A stretch of 64,000 nt of DNA. It comes from Anaerolineae bacterium. Lineage in GTDB: Bacteria; Chloroflexota; Anaerolineae; B4-G1; SLSP01. The stretch covers positions 41,116-105,115 of the forward strand of contig JAPKMR010000009.1 in the NCBI GenBank assembly GCA_026645815.1, in the 5' to 3' direction. The number at the start of each line of letters is the position of its first letter. Position 1 is the first letter of the stretch. Below are positions 1 through 9,035 of the stretch, piece after piece. The translations under genes were made by a program, and so were the position numbers. Below the pieces are notes generated by a model. That model ran no database searches. It saw nothing but the letters and a program-made list of their open reading frames with translations, and was not told the DNA's origin.

Positions 1-1
1 G

Positions 2-919
2 GGAGAACAGGCCATTGGCACCACCGCGCGGGGCATCGGACCCACCTACGCCGACAAAGCACGCCGTGTGGGGTTGCGTGCAGCGCTACTGCGGGACCCC
101 GATACCTTTGCCACACAAGCACGCACACTGATCATTACCCATAATGAGCGACTGATCAATCTCTTCCAACTCAAGCCGCAGCTGGTGGGACCTCAGGTAG
201 AGCAATTGCGCGATGCCGCGGCGCAACTGACGCCTTACCTGGTAGATGGCGCAGCCTTCATCACGGATGCCCTGGCTGAGAACAAAGAGATTCTCTGCGA
301 GGGGGCACAGGGTACGCTGCTTGATCTCGATCACGGCACTTACCCCTTTGTCACCAGTTCTTCCCCCATCGCCGGCGGAGCACTCACCGGGCTGGGATTC
401 GGGCCGAAAGAGGTAACCCGTGTCGTCGGGGTTGCCAAAGCCTATACCACGCGAGTGGGCGCGGGCGCCTTCCCCACCGAATTACTTGACGCCACCGGTG
501 ATCGTTTGCGCGACATTGGCCACGAGTATGGGGTCACCACAGGGCGCCCCAGGCGCTGTGGTTGGCTGGATACAGTAATCCTGCGTTATGCTGCACAGGT
601 CAACGGGCTGACGGAAATCGCGCTGACCAAACTCGATGTACTCAGTGGCATTCCAACGCTGAAGATTGCGGTCGCCTATGAGATCAATGGTGCCATCACA
701 CCGCACTTTCCCGCGGAATGGGGCAATGAAATCATCGCCGCCGCCAAACCCATTTACGAGGAGCTGCCCGGATGGGAGGCAGATTTGCGCGCCATCCGGC
801 GCCGCGAGGATCTGCCCACCGAGGCACAGGCCTATGTAGCGCGCATCGAGGCCCTGGTGGCAACGCGGATCAGCTTCATTGGCGTAGGACCGGAGCGTGA
901 ATCGCTGATTTTGCCGTGA
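2..919 (+). CDS. purA: Adenylosuccinate synthetase, 5' truncated by window edge
   Basis: This enzyme joins IMP and aspartate with GTP to give adenylosuccinate, the first committed step to AMP, in the cytoplasm. The open frame runs in from the window edge, so the P-loop start of the protein is missing and about 305 C-terminal residues remain of a usual 420-440. Family motifs are visible: GTTARGIGPTYADKARR at the cut end, CEGAQGTLLDLDHGTYPF, GAFPTE, TTGRPRRCGWLD and the tail VGVGPERES. A GTG codon at 68 is only an internal codon. A strong terminator follows at 978-1013, so the gene ends its transcription unit. Confidence 0.97.
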   Translation, partial: GEQAIGTTARGIGPTYADKARRVGLRAALLRDPDTFATQARTLIITHNERLINLFQLKPQLVGPQVEQLRDAAAQLTPYLVDGAAFITDALAENKEILCEGAQGTLLDLDHGTYPFVTSSSPIAGGALTGLGFGPKEVTRVVGVAKAYTTRVGAGAFPTELLDATGDRLRDIGHEYGVTTGRPRRCGWLDTVILRYAAQVNGLTEIALTKLDVLSGIPTLKIAVAYEINGAITPHFPAEWGNEIIAAAKPIYEELPGWEADLRAIRRREDLPTEAQAYVARIEALVATRISFIGVGPERESLILP

Positions 920-977
920 CCATACGACACGCCACTAACTATCTTTTGAGGGCTACACTCGGGGAGAAATATTAGCA

Positions 978-1013
978 AAAACCGTGGAGCGGAATAAAGC
1001 GCTCCACGGTTTT
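978..1013 (+). terminator. Rho-independent terminator after purA
   Basis: A perfect 14-bp stem (AAAACCGTGGAGCG with its complement) encloses an 8-nt loop and is flanked by A and T runs. It lies 58 bases after the purA stop and could also serve the convergent gene that ends at 1052. Confidence 0.85.
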
Positions 1014-1051
1014 CTATCCTTCACCAAAGGAAACAGGGCAAGGACCGAAAC

Positions 1052-1402
1052 TTACATCATCGGCGGCGAGGAGCGCTGACTATGTTCCATCCACAGGCGC
1101 GTCGCGCGGGTATTTTCCTCAATCGAGAGGAACACGGAGATAATCTCACCAACAGCGTAGAGTCCGAAAAACTGAAGTACGCTCCCAATGAGAATGCTCA
1201 GAAAACCGGCAACCCCCACGAAAGTCCCACCAAGATCTGAGGGAAGACCCAGCTGGCGCAAAATTGCTGGGTCCAGAAAACCACCGGCAAGTCCGCCCAC
1301 CAAGGTGGCAATAGCGCCGAGAACCCCCAACACCAGTACCACCCAGGCAAGAATTTTCCACAACGTTGAAATAAACCGCAGCACCCCGTAACGCTTTTCC
1401 AT
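1052..1402 (-). CDS. Small membrane protein of unknown function
   Basis: I do not recognise this 116-residue protein. It has two hydrophobic stretches: one near residues 10-40 (rich in Leu, Val and Gly) and one near 55-85. A polar tail contains IEENTRATRLWMEHSQRSS. The ATG at 1402 is chosen because GGAAAGGAG lies 7-8 bases upstream; an upstream TTG at 1423 would place the start in front of that site. It is convergent with purA and divergent from the next operon. It is probably an inner-membrane protein. Confidence 0.7.
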   Translation of the reverse strand: MEKRYGVLRFISTLWKILAWVVLVLGVLGAIATLVGGLAGGFLDPAILRQLGLPSDLGGTFVGVAGFLSILIGSVLQFFGLYAVGEIISVFLSIEENTRATRLWMEHSQRSSPPMM

Positions 1403-1569
1403 ATGTCGAGCTCCTTTCCACAATTGAGATTAACAGTCTCACTATAGCACAAAACAGGGCAATGGAGAAACAAATTTCGGGGTATAATGCAGGTTGTCAT
1501 AGAAAAACAGACCAAAGACTTACAAACAGGTAAATCTATAAGACACTGATACTTGAGGGAACAGAAATA

Positions 1570-2019
1570 ATGAAGGATGATGAAGCAACCATAGAGAATT
1601 TACAACAATTCATTGCGCTATGGTCCAAAACCTACGATACGGAAGGCAAGCCAGACTGGTCCCACATCCTGCCGTATTATGACGAAACCATCCTCTTCCG
1701 GGATAGCGTCCAGGAAGTACGAGGGCTTGAAGCCTTTCGCGAAATGACAGAACGTCTAGCTGCCCGCTCAAGTGAACTTGAAATGAAAATCGTGAGCGCG
1801 GCAATGGTAGACAGGACTATCTTGATGGACTGGGAGATGACCATCCTCTTTAGAAAGACCCGCCGGTCTATCATCTATGGGGCAAGCCGGTTAACCCTGA
1901 ATGAAAGAGGGAAAATTTGCGTCCAAAGGGATTATTATGATCTTTGGGGTGATATATTTGACAATATCCCGGGTTTTGAGAAACTATACCGGAAATTCAT
2001 GCGAAAGGTTTTCGGATAG
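1570..2019 (+). CDS. SnoaL/NTF2-like protein
   Basis: This 149-residue protein looks like a single alpha+beta barrel of the NTF2/SnoaL superfamily. It has an N-terminal helix (IENLQQFIALWSK), a WSHILPYYDETILFRDS strand region, and the typical closing strand VQRDYYDLWGD. Such proteins act as small isomerases, hydrolases or binding partners; the substrate cannot be read from the sequence. It is first in a three-gene run with an SDR reductase 11 bases downstream and then an FAD oxidoreductase. This trio points to redox modification of a hydrophobic or polyketide-like small molecule. A TATAAT box at 1483-1488 is a plausible -10 element and GAGGGA precedes the ATG. Confidence 0.8.
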   Translation: MKDDEATIENLQQFIALWSKTYDTEGKPDWSHILPYYDETILFRDSVQEVRGLEAFREMTERLAARSSELEMKIVSAAMVDRTILMDWEMTILFRKTRRSIIYGASRLTLNERGKICVQRDYYDLWGDIFDNIPGFEKLYRKFMRKVFG

Positions 2020-2030
2020 AGGTAGAAATC

Positions 2031-2990
2031 ATGCCTGGTGAAACAAGCCCCGTTCGAAAGTACTGGAGCCAATACAAGTGGTCGAACATAGCAGCCATGG
2101 TCAGGAACAGCATGGCTGACCCCGATATCTACAACGAGGATTGCGCAGGACGGTTAATCGTCATTACTGGCGCTACCTCCGGCATAGGCTACGAAACAGC
2201 CCGCAAATATGCATCCCGGGGAGCGCACTTGCTCACCATCAACAGGAATAAGGACAAATCCGAGGCGCTGCGCGAGGAACTGAAGCGCGACTTTGATATC
2301 ACGTGTGATTATTTGATTGCTGATTTAAGCCGTCTGGCAGATATGCACAGCGTTGGGCAAGCCCTGGCAGAAATGAATGCCTCCATTGATGTTCTGATCC
2401 ACAATGCCGGAATCTTTCTATCGAACAAGGTTCTGACCGAGGATGGTCTGGAGATGACGTTCGCAACGAATTTCCTGGCTTCCTTTGTCATCAACAATTT
2501 AGTTGAGGAGAAGTTGAAATCCCAGAGGCAAGCCCGAATCCTTTTGGTGAACTCTGAAGGATACCGGTTTGCGGTATGGGGCTTGCGCCTGGATGATATA
2601 AACTGGAATGCGCGGCGCTACACCGGACTGCGCGCTTACGGAGCCTCCAAACTGGCACAACTTCTCACGATGATGGTATTCCATGATCGCTATAGCGGAA
2701 GCGGGGTCACAATCAATGCCATGCACCCAGGTATGGTCACGACCAATACCGGCAGGGATAACGGACCGCTCTACAAATGGTACAAACGCAATGTGATTGA
2801 TAGGGTATCCAAACCTGCCAGTATTTCAGCTGAAGCCCTCTACTACCTGGGCCTTGCACCAATGCTCGCCAACGTGAGCGGAGAATTCTTCAATTTGACC
2901 CGGGCAGAGGAACTCGCGCCGCCGGCACGGGATAAAGGCATTGCCGAAAACCTTTGGAGAATAAGTCTGGAAATGGGAGGACTAAAATAA
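2031..2990 (+). CDS. Short-chain dehydrogenase/reductase (retinol-dehydrogenase-like)
   Basis: This is a classical-type NAD(P)-dependent SDR of 319 residues. The nucleotide-binding motif TGATSGIG follows a short N-terminal extension of about 40 residues. IHNAGIF is the NAG motif, LLVNSEGYR carries the catalytic serine and YGASKLAQ the Tyr-x-x-x-Lys pair. The closest general class is the retinol-dehydrogenase/WWOX-like group. The stop codon shares one base with the next start (TAATG), so it is translationally coupled to the FAD oxidoreductase. The substrate is unknown; the operon suggests both proteins act on the same lipid-like molecule. Confidence 0.88.
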   Translation: MPGETSPVRKYWSQYKWSNIAAMVRNSMADPDIYNEDCAGRLIVITGATSGIGYETARKYASRGAHLLTINRNKDKSEALREELKRDFDITCDYLIADLSRLADMHSVGQALAEMNASIDVLIHNAGIFLSNKVLTEDGLEMTFATNFLASFVINNLVEEKLKSQRQARILLVNSEGYRFAVWGLRLDDINWNARRYTGLRAYGASKLAQLLTMMVFHDRYSGSGVTINAMHPGMVTTNTGRDNGPLYKWYKRNVIDRVSKPASISAEALYYLGLAPMLANVSGEFFNLTRAEELAPPARDKGIAENLWRISLEMGGLK

Positions 2991-4600
2991 TGGAACGTCA
3001 CGAGGTTATTGTCGTTGGTGGTGGAATAGCAGGACTGACTGCAACAGCCTACCTTGCCCGTGAGGGCTTGGATGTGCTGCTAGTGGAAAGGAATGAGCGC
3101 TGCGGAGGGCTGGTCAATACCTTCGTGAAAGAAGGTTTCCGTTTCGAGGGTGGAGCGCGGGCGCTTGAAAGCGCAGGAATCATCTTGCCCATGCTAAAAG
3201 ACCTCGGCATCGCTCTGGAAACGCTGGAGAATCCCGTCTCTGTCGGAATTGAGAACCGCGTCATACAAGTCAGGTCTCAAGCGAACCTGCATGACTACGA
3301 AGTTCTGCTGAAGAGCTGCTATCCCGAGAGCACAGAGGACGTTGACCGTGTGATTGCCACCATCAAACGCGTCATGAAGGACATGCAGGTTCTCTACGGG
3401 GTCAGCAATCCACTCTTCAACGATTTTAGAAGCGACATGGCCTACTTCGCCAAAGTCTACATTCCCTGGTTCTTCAAATTCCTGATCACGCTGCTGAATA
3501 TTAGCCGCATGCGAGGCCCGGTGGAAGAATTTCTCGATGGAATCGTGCAGCGGCGCGCCTTAAGGGACATCATTAGCCAGCACTTCTTCAAGAGCACTCC
3601 CACCTTTTTCGCCATGAGCTATTTCTATCTCTACACCGATTACTTCTATCCCAAGGGAGGCGTGGGACAGATAGCGGCAATGGTTCAGGACAAAATCCTT
3701 ACATCCGGTGGGCAGATAAAAACCGCAACGGAGATCACCACAGTCAATGCGGCAGAGAGGTGGATCAGCGATAGCTCAGGAAACCGCTATGCATACGAAA
3801 ACCTGATTTGGGCAGCTGATCTGAAGACGCTCTATCGCATCACGGAGACGGCAGGACTTCCGCCCAAAGTCGCAGGTGAAATCCAGGCTCACAAACAAAA
3901 CCTGCTTGCTGCGCATGGCGCGGATTCCATCCTCACGCTATATGCCGCTGTAGATACACCGCCAGAGGCTTTCCGGAAATTATCGAATGGGCACTTCTTC
4001 TACACACCCTCCAAACAGGGGCTAGGAGAAATCCACCGCTCAGAGCTCAGAATGCTTCTAGACAACTGGGCAACTGTTACAAAAGCCGACGTATTAGCGT
4101 GGCTCGATAGGTTCTGCCAGCTCACCACCTACGAAATCTCCATCCCAGCGCTCAAAGAACCCACCGCCGCACCGGAAGGAAAGACGGGCCTTATCATCAG
4201 CACGCTCTTTGAATACGAGCTCGTCAAGCGAGTGCACGAGTCCGGTTGGTACGAGGAATTCAGGCAGGAAGTTGAACAACGTATGATTGACGTACTGACA
4301 GCTTCGATTTACCCCATGCTGCGGGAGAACCTGCTTTTCAAGTTCTCCACGACGCCGCTGACCATCGAGAAGACGGTGGCGAGCTCTGAAGGCGCCATTG
4401 TCGGGTGGTCCTTCGAGTCAGCCATTCCAGTTCCCTCCAGTATGCTAAAGATCAATGATGCGGTTAAAACACCCATCCCACACATCACCCAGGCAGGGCA
4501 GTGGTCTTTTAGCCCTACGGGCGTCCCCACAGCCATCCTGACGGGGCGCCTTGCGCCAGACAAGCTCATCAGAGAGCGCAAGGCACGCGCGCGGAAATGA
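2990..4600 (+). CDS. FAD-dependent NAD(P)/phytoene-desaturase-type oxidoreductase
   Basis: This 536-residue flavoprotein belongs to the CrtI/retinol-saturase-like amine-oxidase fold. VIVVGGGIAGLTATAYLA is the Rossmann dinucleotide motif at the N terminus, followed by the acidic strand end VERNERCGG and the GARALESAG segment. The C-terminal GQWSFSPTGVPTAILTGR is the second FAD-contacting motif. The ATG at 2990 overlaps the upstream stop and has GGGAGG ahead of it; the longer frame from 2954 would start inside the SDR gene. Carotenoid or polyene desaturation or saturation is likely. No other carotenoid genes are present in the window. Confidence 0.88.
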   Translation: MERHEVIVVGGGIAGLTATAYLAREGLDVLLVERNERCGGLVNTFVKEGFRFEGGARALESAGIILPMLKDLGIALETLENPVSVGIENRVIQVRSQANLHDYEVLLKSCYPESTEDVDRVIATIKRVMKDMQVLYGVSNPLFNDFRSDMAYFAKVYIPWFFKFLITLLNISRMRGPVEEFLDGIVQRRALRDIISQHFFKSTPTFFAMSYFYLYTDYFYPKGGVGQIAAMVQDKILTSGGQIKTATEITTVNAAERWISDSSGNRYAYENLIWAADLKTLYRITETAGLPPKVAGEIQAHKQNLLAAHGADSILTLYAAVDTPPEAFRKLSNGHFFYTPSKQGLGEIHRSELRMLLDNWATVTKADVLAWLDRFCQLTTYEISIPALKEPTAAPEGKTGLIISTLFEYELVKRVHESGWYEEFRQEVEQRMIDVLTASIYPMLRENLLFKFSTTPLTIEKTVASSEGAIVGWSFESAIPVPSSMLKINDAVKTPIPHITQAGQWSFSPTGVPTAILTGRLAPDKLIRERKARARK

Positions 4601-4630
4601 TGGCAAATCCCTAAGGCGGGGAACAAGTAA

Positions 4631-4665
4631 GTGGGGGTGAGCGCATTACAAGCGCTCACCCCCAC
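4631..4665. terminator. Bidirectional hairpin terminator
   Basis: A perfect 14-bp stem (GTGGGGGTGAGCGC and its complement) surrounds a 7-nt loop and is followed by CTTTTT on the plus strand. It separates the plus-strand redox operon from the convergent subtilase gene. Confidence 0.85.
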
Positions 4666-4681
4666 CTTTTTGCGGCACAAC

Positions 4682-5443
4682 TCAAGGGGTCTTCATAACC
4701 AAGGGCAGGTAAACTCGCATGCCGCCCACGATACGCAACATCCGGCTATAGGTATCCGTGCAACCGTAGATGGTCCGCGCCGCCAAAGTCGTTGTGAAGG
4801 TGCCGGTATTCAAGTAAGTATAAGTGGGATGCATTGCTGTCGAGTTGCCAGCGCCATCGCCGAAGTCCCAAAAATACACCACGGCGCCGGTACTGGTATT
4901 GGTGAAAGTGATGGGTGTGCCAAGCATAACCTCCGCAGCAGACACCGTGAACGCGGCTGTAGGCAAGCCGTGTACGGTCACCGGCGCAGCGGTAGAGGCA
5001 AAACAGCCGTGCGTGTTTGTCACTGCAAGAGTCACGGTCATAGTGCCGGCGGCGGCATAGCCGAAAGTTGGATTCTGTACCGTGCCACCCTGCGTCCCTG
5101 CGCCGCCGAAGTCCCAATGCCAGGCAACGGCGCCGGATGTGGTATCCGTGAAGTGCATCGTCTGCCCGAGGCAAACCGGGCTATCACTGTTGAAACTGAC
5201 CGCCGGAGGTCCGTAGACAGTGACCGGGGCAGAAGAGAAGGCGGAACAGCCATTAGTGTCGGTGACGGAGAGCGTGACCGTCATTGTCCCGGCGGCGGCA
5301 TAGTTAAAGGTGGGATTCTGCACCGTACCACCCTGCGTCCCCGCGCCACCGAAATTCCAATGCCAGGCAGTAGCACCTGGGGTAGTATCCTTGAAGTGCA
5401 TCGTGGCGCCGAGGCACACGGGGCTATCACTGGTGAAGGACAC
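4682..5443 (-). pseudogene. Out-of-frame C-terminal part of the subtilase (PKD domains and sorting-like tail)
   Basis: This 253-codon frame is the natural continuation of the subtilase gene upstream but lies in another frame. It holds two PKD domains almost identical to each other and to the one before the break, then a diverged PKD domain (FWDFGDGAGNS). The tail is IVGGMRVYLPLVMKTP. Hydrophobic YLPLV tails of this kind are frequent on exported Chloroflexota proteins and may be a sorting signal. There is no independent start or ribosome site. The break is explained by a 16-base loss between positions 5440 and 5460. Without it the two pieces would give one protein of about 1365 residues. Confidence 0.8.
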
Positions 5444-5667
5444 GGCAGGACCGGGGCGGAGGCGGAGGCAGAACAGCCATTAGTATCAGTGACGGTAAGC
5501 GTGACCGTCATTGTCCCGGCGGCGGCATAGTTAAAGGTGGGATTCTGCGCGGTGCCGCCCTGCGTCCCGGCGCCACCAAAGTTCCAATGCCAGGCAGCTG
5601 CACCAGGCGTGGTATCCGTGAAGTGCATCGTGGCGCCGAGGCATACAGGGCTATCACTGGTGAAGGA
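4955..5667 (-). repeat. Tandem PKD-encoding repeats, 243-bp period
   Basis: Three near-identical units begin at 5667, 5440 and 5197 (reading leftward), each encoding SF[TN]SDSPVCLG...HW[ND]FGGAGTQGGT. The second spacing is exactly 243 bp (81 codons), but the first is only 227 bp. The shortfall of 16 bases is the frameshift. Confidence 0.9.
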
Positions 5668-8600
5668 CACGGCAGGGGGCGCGAGGAGGGTGATGGTCTG
5701 CAGGTAGACGCTGAAGGCTGCACCCACGGGATCGATCCCCGTCAATGTGATGGTGTAGGTACCCGGACCAGCATAGGTGTGTGACGGATTGACGCCTGGG
5801 TTTGCCACGATTGTGCCATCGCCGAAGTCCCAGGTGAAATTCACGGGCCAACTGCTCGATGGATCGTGAGTAAAGGACACCGTGCCGCCCCCACAGGTTG
5901 GTGGCACGGTAGTCTGGAAATTCGTCTGTGGGTAGAGGTAGTCCTCCGTCTCACCGACGGCGTAACCAAGCGCCGGACCCCGCCCGTCGGCACGCCCGGT
6001 ACCGGGATCGAGAGGCGCAGGCTGTTCTGCGATCGAGACGCGAATCCAGAAGGGATCGCCAGGGACATTCTGGAAGATCTTGACAGGCATCGCGAGAGCG
6101 AAATTGCCAGGAGCAACGGCGAGATTGGGCACCGCCCATTCCGGTGCGTCACCAGCGGTCATACAGGTGTGCAGGTCTGCCCAATCGCCATCGGCGTTGC
6201 CATCTATCCACACATTGACGAAGTGGTTGGGCAACGGTGTACCAGGTGGGATAAAACCGTGCATCTGGAGGGGTATTGTCATGCACGGCTGTACCAGTCC
6301 AGGGAAACCGAGACCATCATCGGGCTGATCCAGGTCCGCCAGGTTCGCGAGTGGTTGCAGGTTGTTCGTAGGGTCTTCGTCATATCCAGTATCGGCTTCA
6401 GCCTCACCCGAAGCGAGGACCCCCATCTGGGATTCTCCAGGGCCGAACACTAATGAACCCGACGCCCAGTGAAAGGGCCCAGGAATGAGTGCGCCATAGA
6501 CCGTGGGGAAATTGGCCTGGACGCCGGGATAGGCAGTCATCACCACACCAGCGCTGTTAGCACTGGTTGGCGCATCACCGAGGTCGTGTAGCATGTTGCG
6601 CAGCGCATTGGGAGCGCTGAGTTTGCCATAACCCCAGTTGGAGTTGGGCACCCCACCCGTAGCGCCATCCGACACCGCACCACGGCGCAGCGCCTCGGTT
6701 ACAAAATATGGCGTCGTCTGCCCCTGAGCATATTGAAAGAGCAGTGCCGCCACGCCCGCGACATGAGGTCCCGCCGCGCTGGTGCCGCCAAAATATTGGT
6801 TGTAGGAACCTAGACTGCCGGTGACAGCGCTACTCTCCGGGGCGATGATGTCGTAATGCCCAGGCGCTGCCACATCCACGACGAGCGCACCATCCAGAAA
6901 ACGGGTTCCACGTCCACTGAACCAGCTCAGTGCGCCGGGTGTACCGATGTAGTTAGCGCGTGTGGCATAGGAGGCAACGCCGAGGCAGGAGTCGCAGGTG
7001 CTTGGCCAGGTAGCGGTGTGTAATTCCGCACCGCCTCCAGCGTTGAGCCAGCCCACGCCAAAAGACCAACCAGTAGCGCTATCGGCAATGTAGAAATTGG
7101 TAATCTCCGGCATAGGCGCCGGATTTGTCACATCCATTCTCCAGTTACCAACCATCACTCCAGTGGGGCGGTTGATCCAGATGTTATACATCGCCGTACC
7201 ACGGCTGGAATCCACAGCACGCTCACAGCCAATCTGGTGCCCATCGGCCGTCATCACATACTGCCAGCCCGTCCCCGGCATCACGCAGAGCAAGTTCACA
7301 GTGTTGCCCATTCCTCCACTGGGAGTTGTGATTCGCACAGTGAGGTTGTTCGCCGGATTGAGCCAAAGCAGCGTTCCCCAGACATCAGTGGGGTGAGGTG
7401 AAAGTGACGGCACATTAAAAAAGTGACTAAAGAGGCCACTCGGTAGCGCATATTGAAGATGGCGCGGATTACAGCCCGAGGTGCCGGCGCAGTGCAAATT
7501 TCCCGTGGGCACCACCTGCAAGACGCCATTTTGCGAGGCCTGGTCCATCAGCTGCTCATGGTTCGAGGAGCCATCGAGATAATGTTGGATCCAGGAGCCA
7601 TATTCATAGAGCATAATTTGCGCGCCATTCAGGGAAGCCCAGGGGATGTAGGTGGTGGGGTTGAGGTTCAAGCCAAAGGCATCGGCGACGAGCAAGTCGG
7701 CATCGGGCGCCAAACCGGTGTAATAGCGTAGCATATTGTAGGCATAGGTCGTATTCCAATATGCGGCGCCCGCCCCGAGAATGCCGGAAACGCTGGTGCC
7801 ATGCCCATTGGCATCTATTGGGGTCTGCTCCAAATTCACACCGCGCGACCGGCTTGTCCCTGAGCCATCCAGAGTTGCTGCAATCTTGCTAGTGGGGATG
7901 CCTGCCCCCAGGTTGCCGCGCAGGATGAGGAGTTCGCCAGATTCGAGCACCAGAGAGCCGTTGGCGTCATAAGCCATGTAAATCGGCTCGGAGGCATCAT
8001 AGCTACTGTTGCCATTGTTATCGCCGTAGATCCAATCCCGCGTCACATCCAGCGTGCCGGCGGTGTTCAGAGGATCGCCGACAGCATCCCAGAAACGCAG
8101 GACCGCCCCACCCAGCGTATCCACCCCCGGCGTGAAGCCGCCGTCGCCATCGGTGTCCCAACCAGAATAGCCAGCTCCGTACGTACCCTTGAGAAAAGCT
8201 GGATGCATAACATCCACACCCGTATCGAAGTCGGCAATGACCACACCCTGACCGGTAAGCGGCGTACCCCCTACGGGAAAAGGAGCACTCCAAACAGCGG
8301 GCGCATCCACATAGGTAATTCCTGGAGTAAGACGAACACTGAAGTCCAGAGGCGAGAGCGCCACGGGTTGCCAGACCGCCTCCAACCAGGAGAGCAGCTC
8401 ATGGCGCGTCAGCGCTGGAACCGTCTCTGGTGGAACGCGCAACCCATAGATGGGACCCAGGTGCGCCAGTTTGCCGCCTACCTGTTCAAAGCTGACGCCC
8501 AACGCCTCTATCTGAGCTCGTTCCTTTGACGTCAGCTCGCGCTCAAAGCGCGCAGTAACCTCCACAGCACCTGTGCTACGAATACGGTCGAGTTCCAGCG

Positions 8601-8778
8601 CCAGGGCAGAATCCGCCGCCAGGGTCATGGGGTGTTCCAGCAAGCTCAGCAGAAGGCCGAGGTTCGAGGCGATTTTGAGGTTGGGTAGAGGTTCGGCAGT
8701 TAAGGGCAAAACAGGGACGCCTGCTGTCGCCATCAAGACCAGAAGTAACAAACCGGAAAGCCATCGTGTCTTCATCAT
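5281..8778 (-). CDS. Secreted subtilisin-like serine protease (S8) with GEVED and PKD domains, frameshifted near its C terminus
   Basis: The 1165-residue product starts with a signal peptide (MMKTRWLSGLLLLVLMATAG). An inhibitor-like propeptide region follows, then an S8 peptidase domain with Asp in VVIADFDTGVD, His in DANGHGTSVSG and Ser in GGTSAAGPHVAGVAALL. A GEVED-type module (GETEDYLYP near its end) and PKD domains (FTWDFGDGT, HWNFGGAGT) come next. It would be exported and degrade extracellular protein. After the second PKD domain the frame leaves the repeat pattern (SASAPVLPCPSPV), and the remaining PKD domains continue in another frame at 4682-5443. AAAGGTAGG precedes the start. The break may be a real mutation or a repeat-assembly error. 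Confidence 0.9.
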   Translation of the reverse strand: MMKTRWLSGLLLLVLMATAGVPVLPLTAEPLPNLKIASNLGLLLSLLEHPMTLAADSALALELDRIRSTGAVEVTARFERELTSKERAQIEALGVSFEQVGGKLAHLGPIYGLRVPPETVPALTRHELLSWLEAVWQPVALSPLDFSVRLTPGITYVDAPAVWSAPFPVGGTPLTGQGVVIADFDTGVDVMHPAFLKGTYGAGYSGWDTDGDGGFTPGVDTLGGAVLRFWDAVGDPLNTAGTLDVTRDWIYGDNNGNSSYDASEPIYMAYDANGSLVLESGELLILRGNLGAGIPTSKIAATLDGSGTSRSRGVNLEQTPIDANGHGTSVSGILGAGAAYWNTTYAYNMLRYYTGLAPDADLLVADAFGLNLNPTTYIPWASLNGAQIMLYEYGSWIQHYLDGSSNHEQLMDQASQNGVLQVVPTGNLHCAGTSGCNPRHLQYALPSGLFSHFFNVPSLSPHPTDVWGTLLWLNPANNLTVRITTPSGGMGNTVNLLCVMPGTGWQYVMTADGHQIGCERAVDSSRGTAMYNIWINRPTGVMVGNWRMDVTNPAPMPEITNFYIADSATGWSFGVGWLNAGGGAELHTATWPSTCDSCLGVASYATRANYIGTPGALSWFSGRGTRFLDGALVVDVAAPGHYDIIAPESSAVTGSLGSYNQYFGGTSAAGPHVAGVAALLFQYAQGQTTPYFVTEALRRGAVSDGATGGVPNSNWGYGKLSAPNALRNMLHDLGDAPTSANSAGVVMTAYPGVQANFPTVYGALIPGPFHWASGSLVFGPGESQMGVLASGEAEADTGYDEDPTNNLQPLANLADLDQPDDGLGFPGLVQPCMTIPLQMHGFIPPGTPLPNHFVNVWIDGNADGDWADLHTCMTAGDAPEWAVPNLAVAPGNFALAMPVKIFQNVPGDPFWIRVSIAEQPAPLDPGTGRADGRGPALGYAVGETEDYLYPQTNFQTTVPPTCGGGTVSFTHDPSSSWPVNFTWDFGDGTIVANPGVNPSHTYAGPGTYTITLTGIDPVGAAFSVYLQTITLLAPPAVSFTSDSPVCLGATMHFTDTTPGAAAWHWNFGGAGTQGGTAQNPTFNYAAAGTMTVTLTVTDTNGCSASASAPVLPCPSPVIAPCASAPRCTSRILPQVLLPGIGISVARGRRVVRCRIPPLTMPPPGQ

Positions 8779-8873
8779 AACCTACCTTTCATACGCCAGG
8801 ATGAAAAGAGGACCCATACAAACGCAGAGTGACAAAAACAGAAAACCATCTAGGGGAAAGAACTGGCTTAACT

Positions 8874-8943
<70 letters not shown>

Positions 8944-9035
8944 TGTCATCAACCCCACAGTTGCACTGCGGCAGATTAGCCCATAAGGCATCTTTGTGTA
9001 AATATCAGAGCATCTCGTTGGATAGGAGGTGCTCG

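Noticed and set aside
4631..5530. Plus-strand open frame of 299 codons with repeated segments
   Set aside because: Its repeats are the antisense reading of the PKD repeats, and it starts inside a terminator hairpin.
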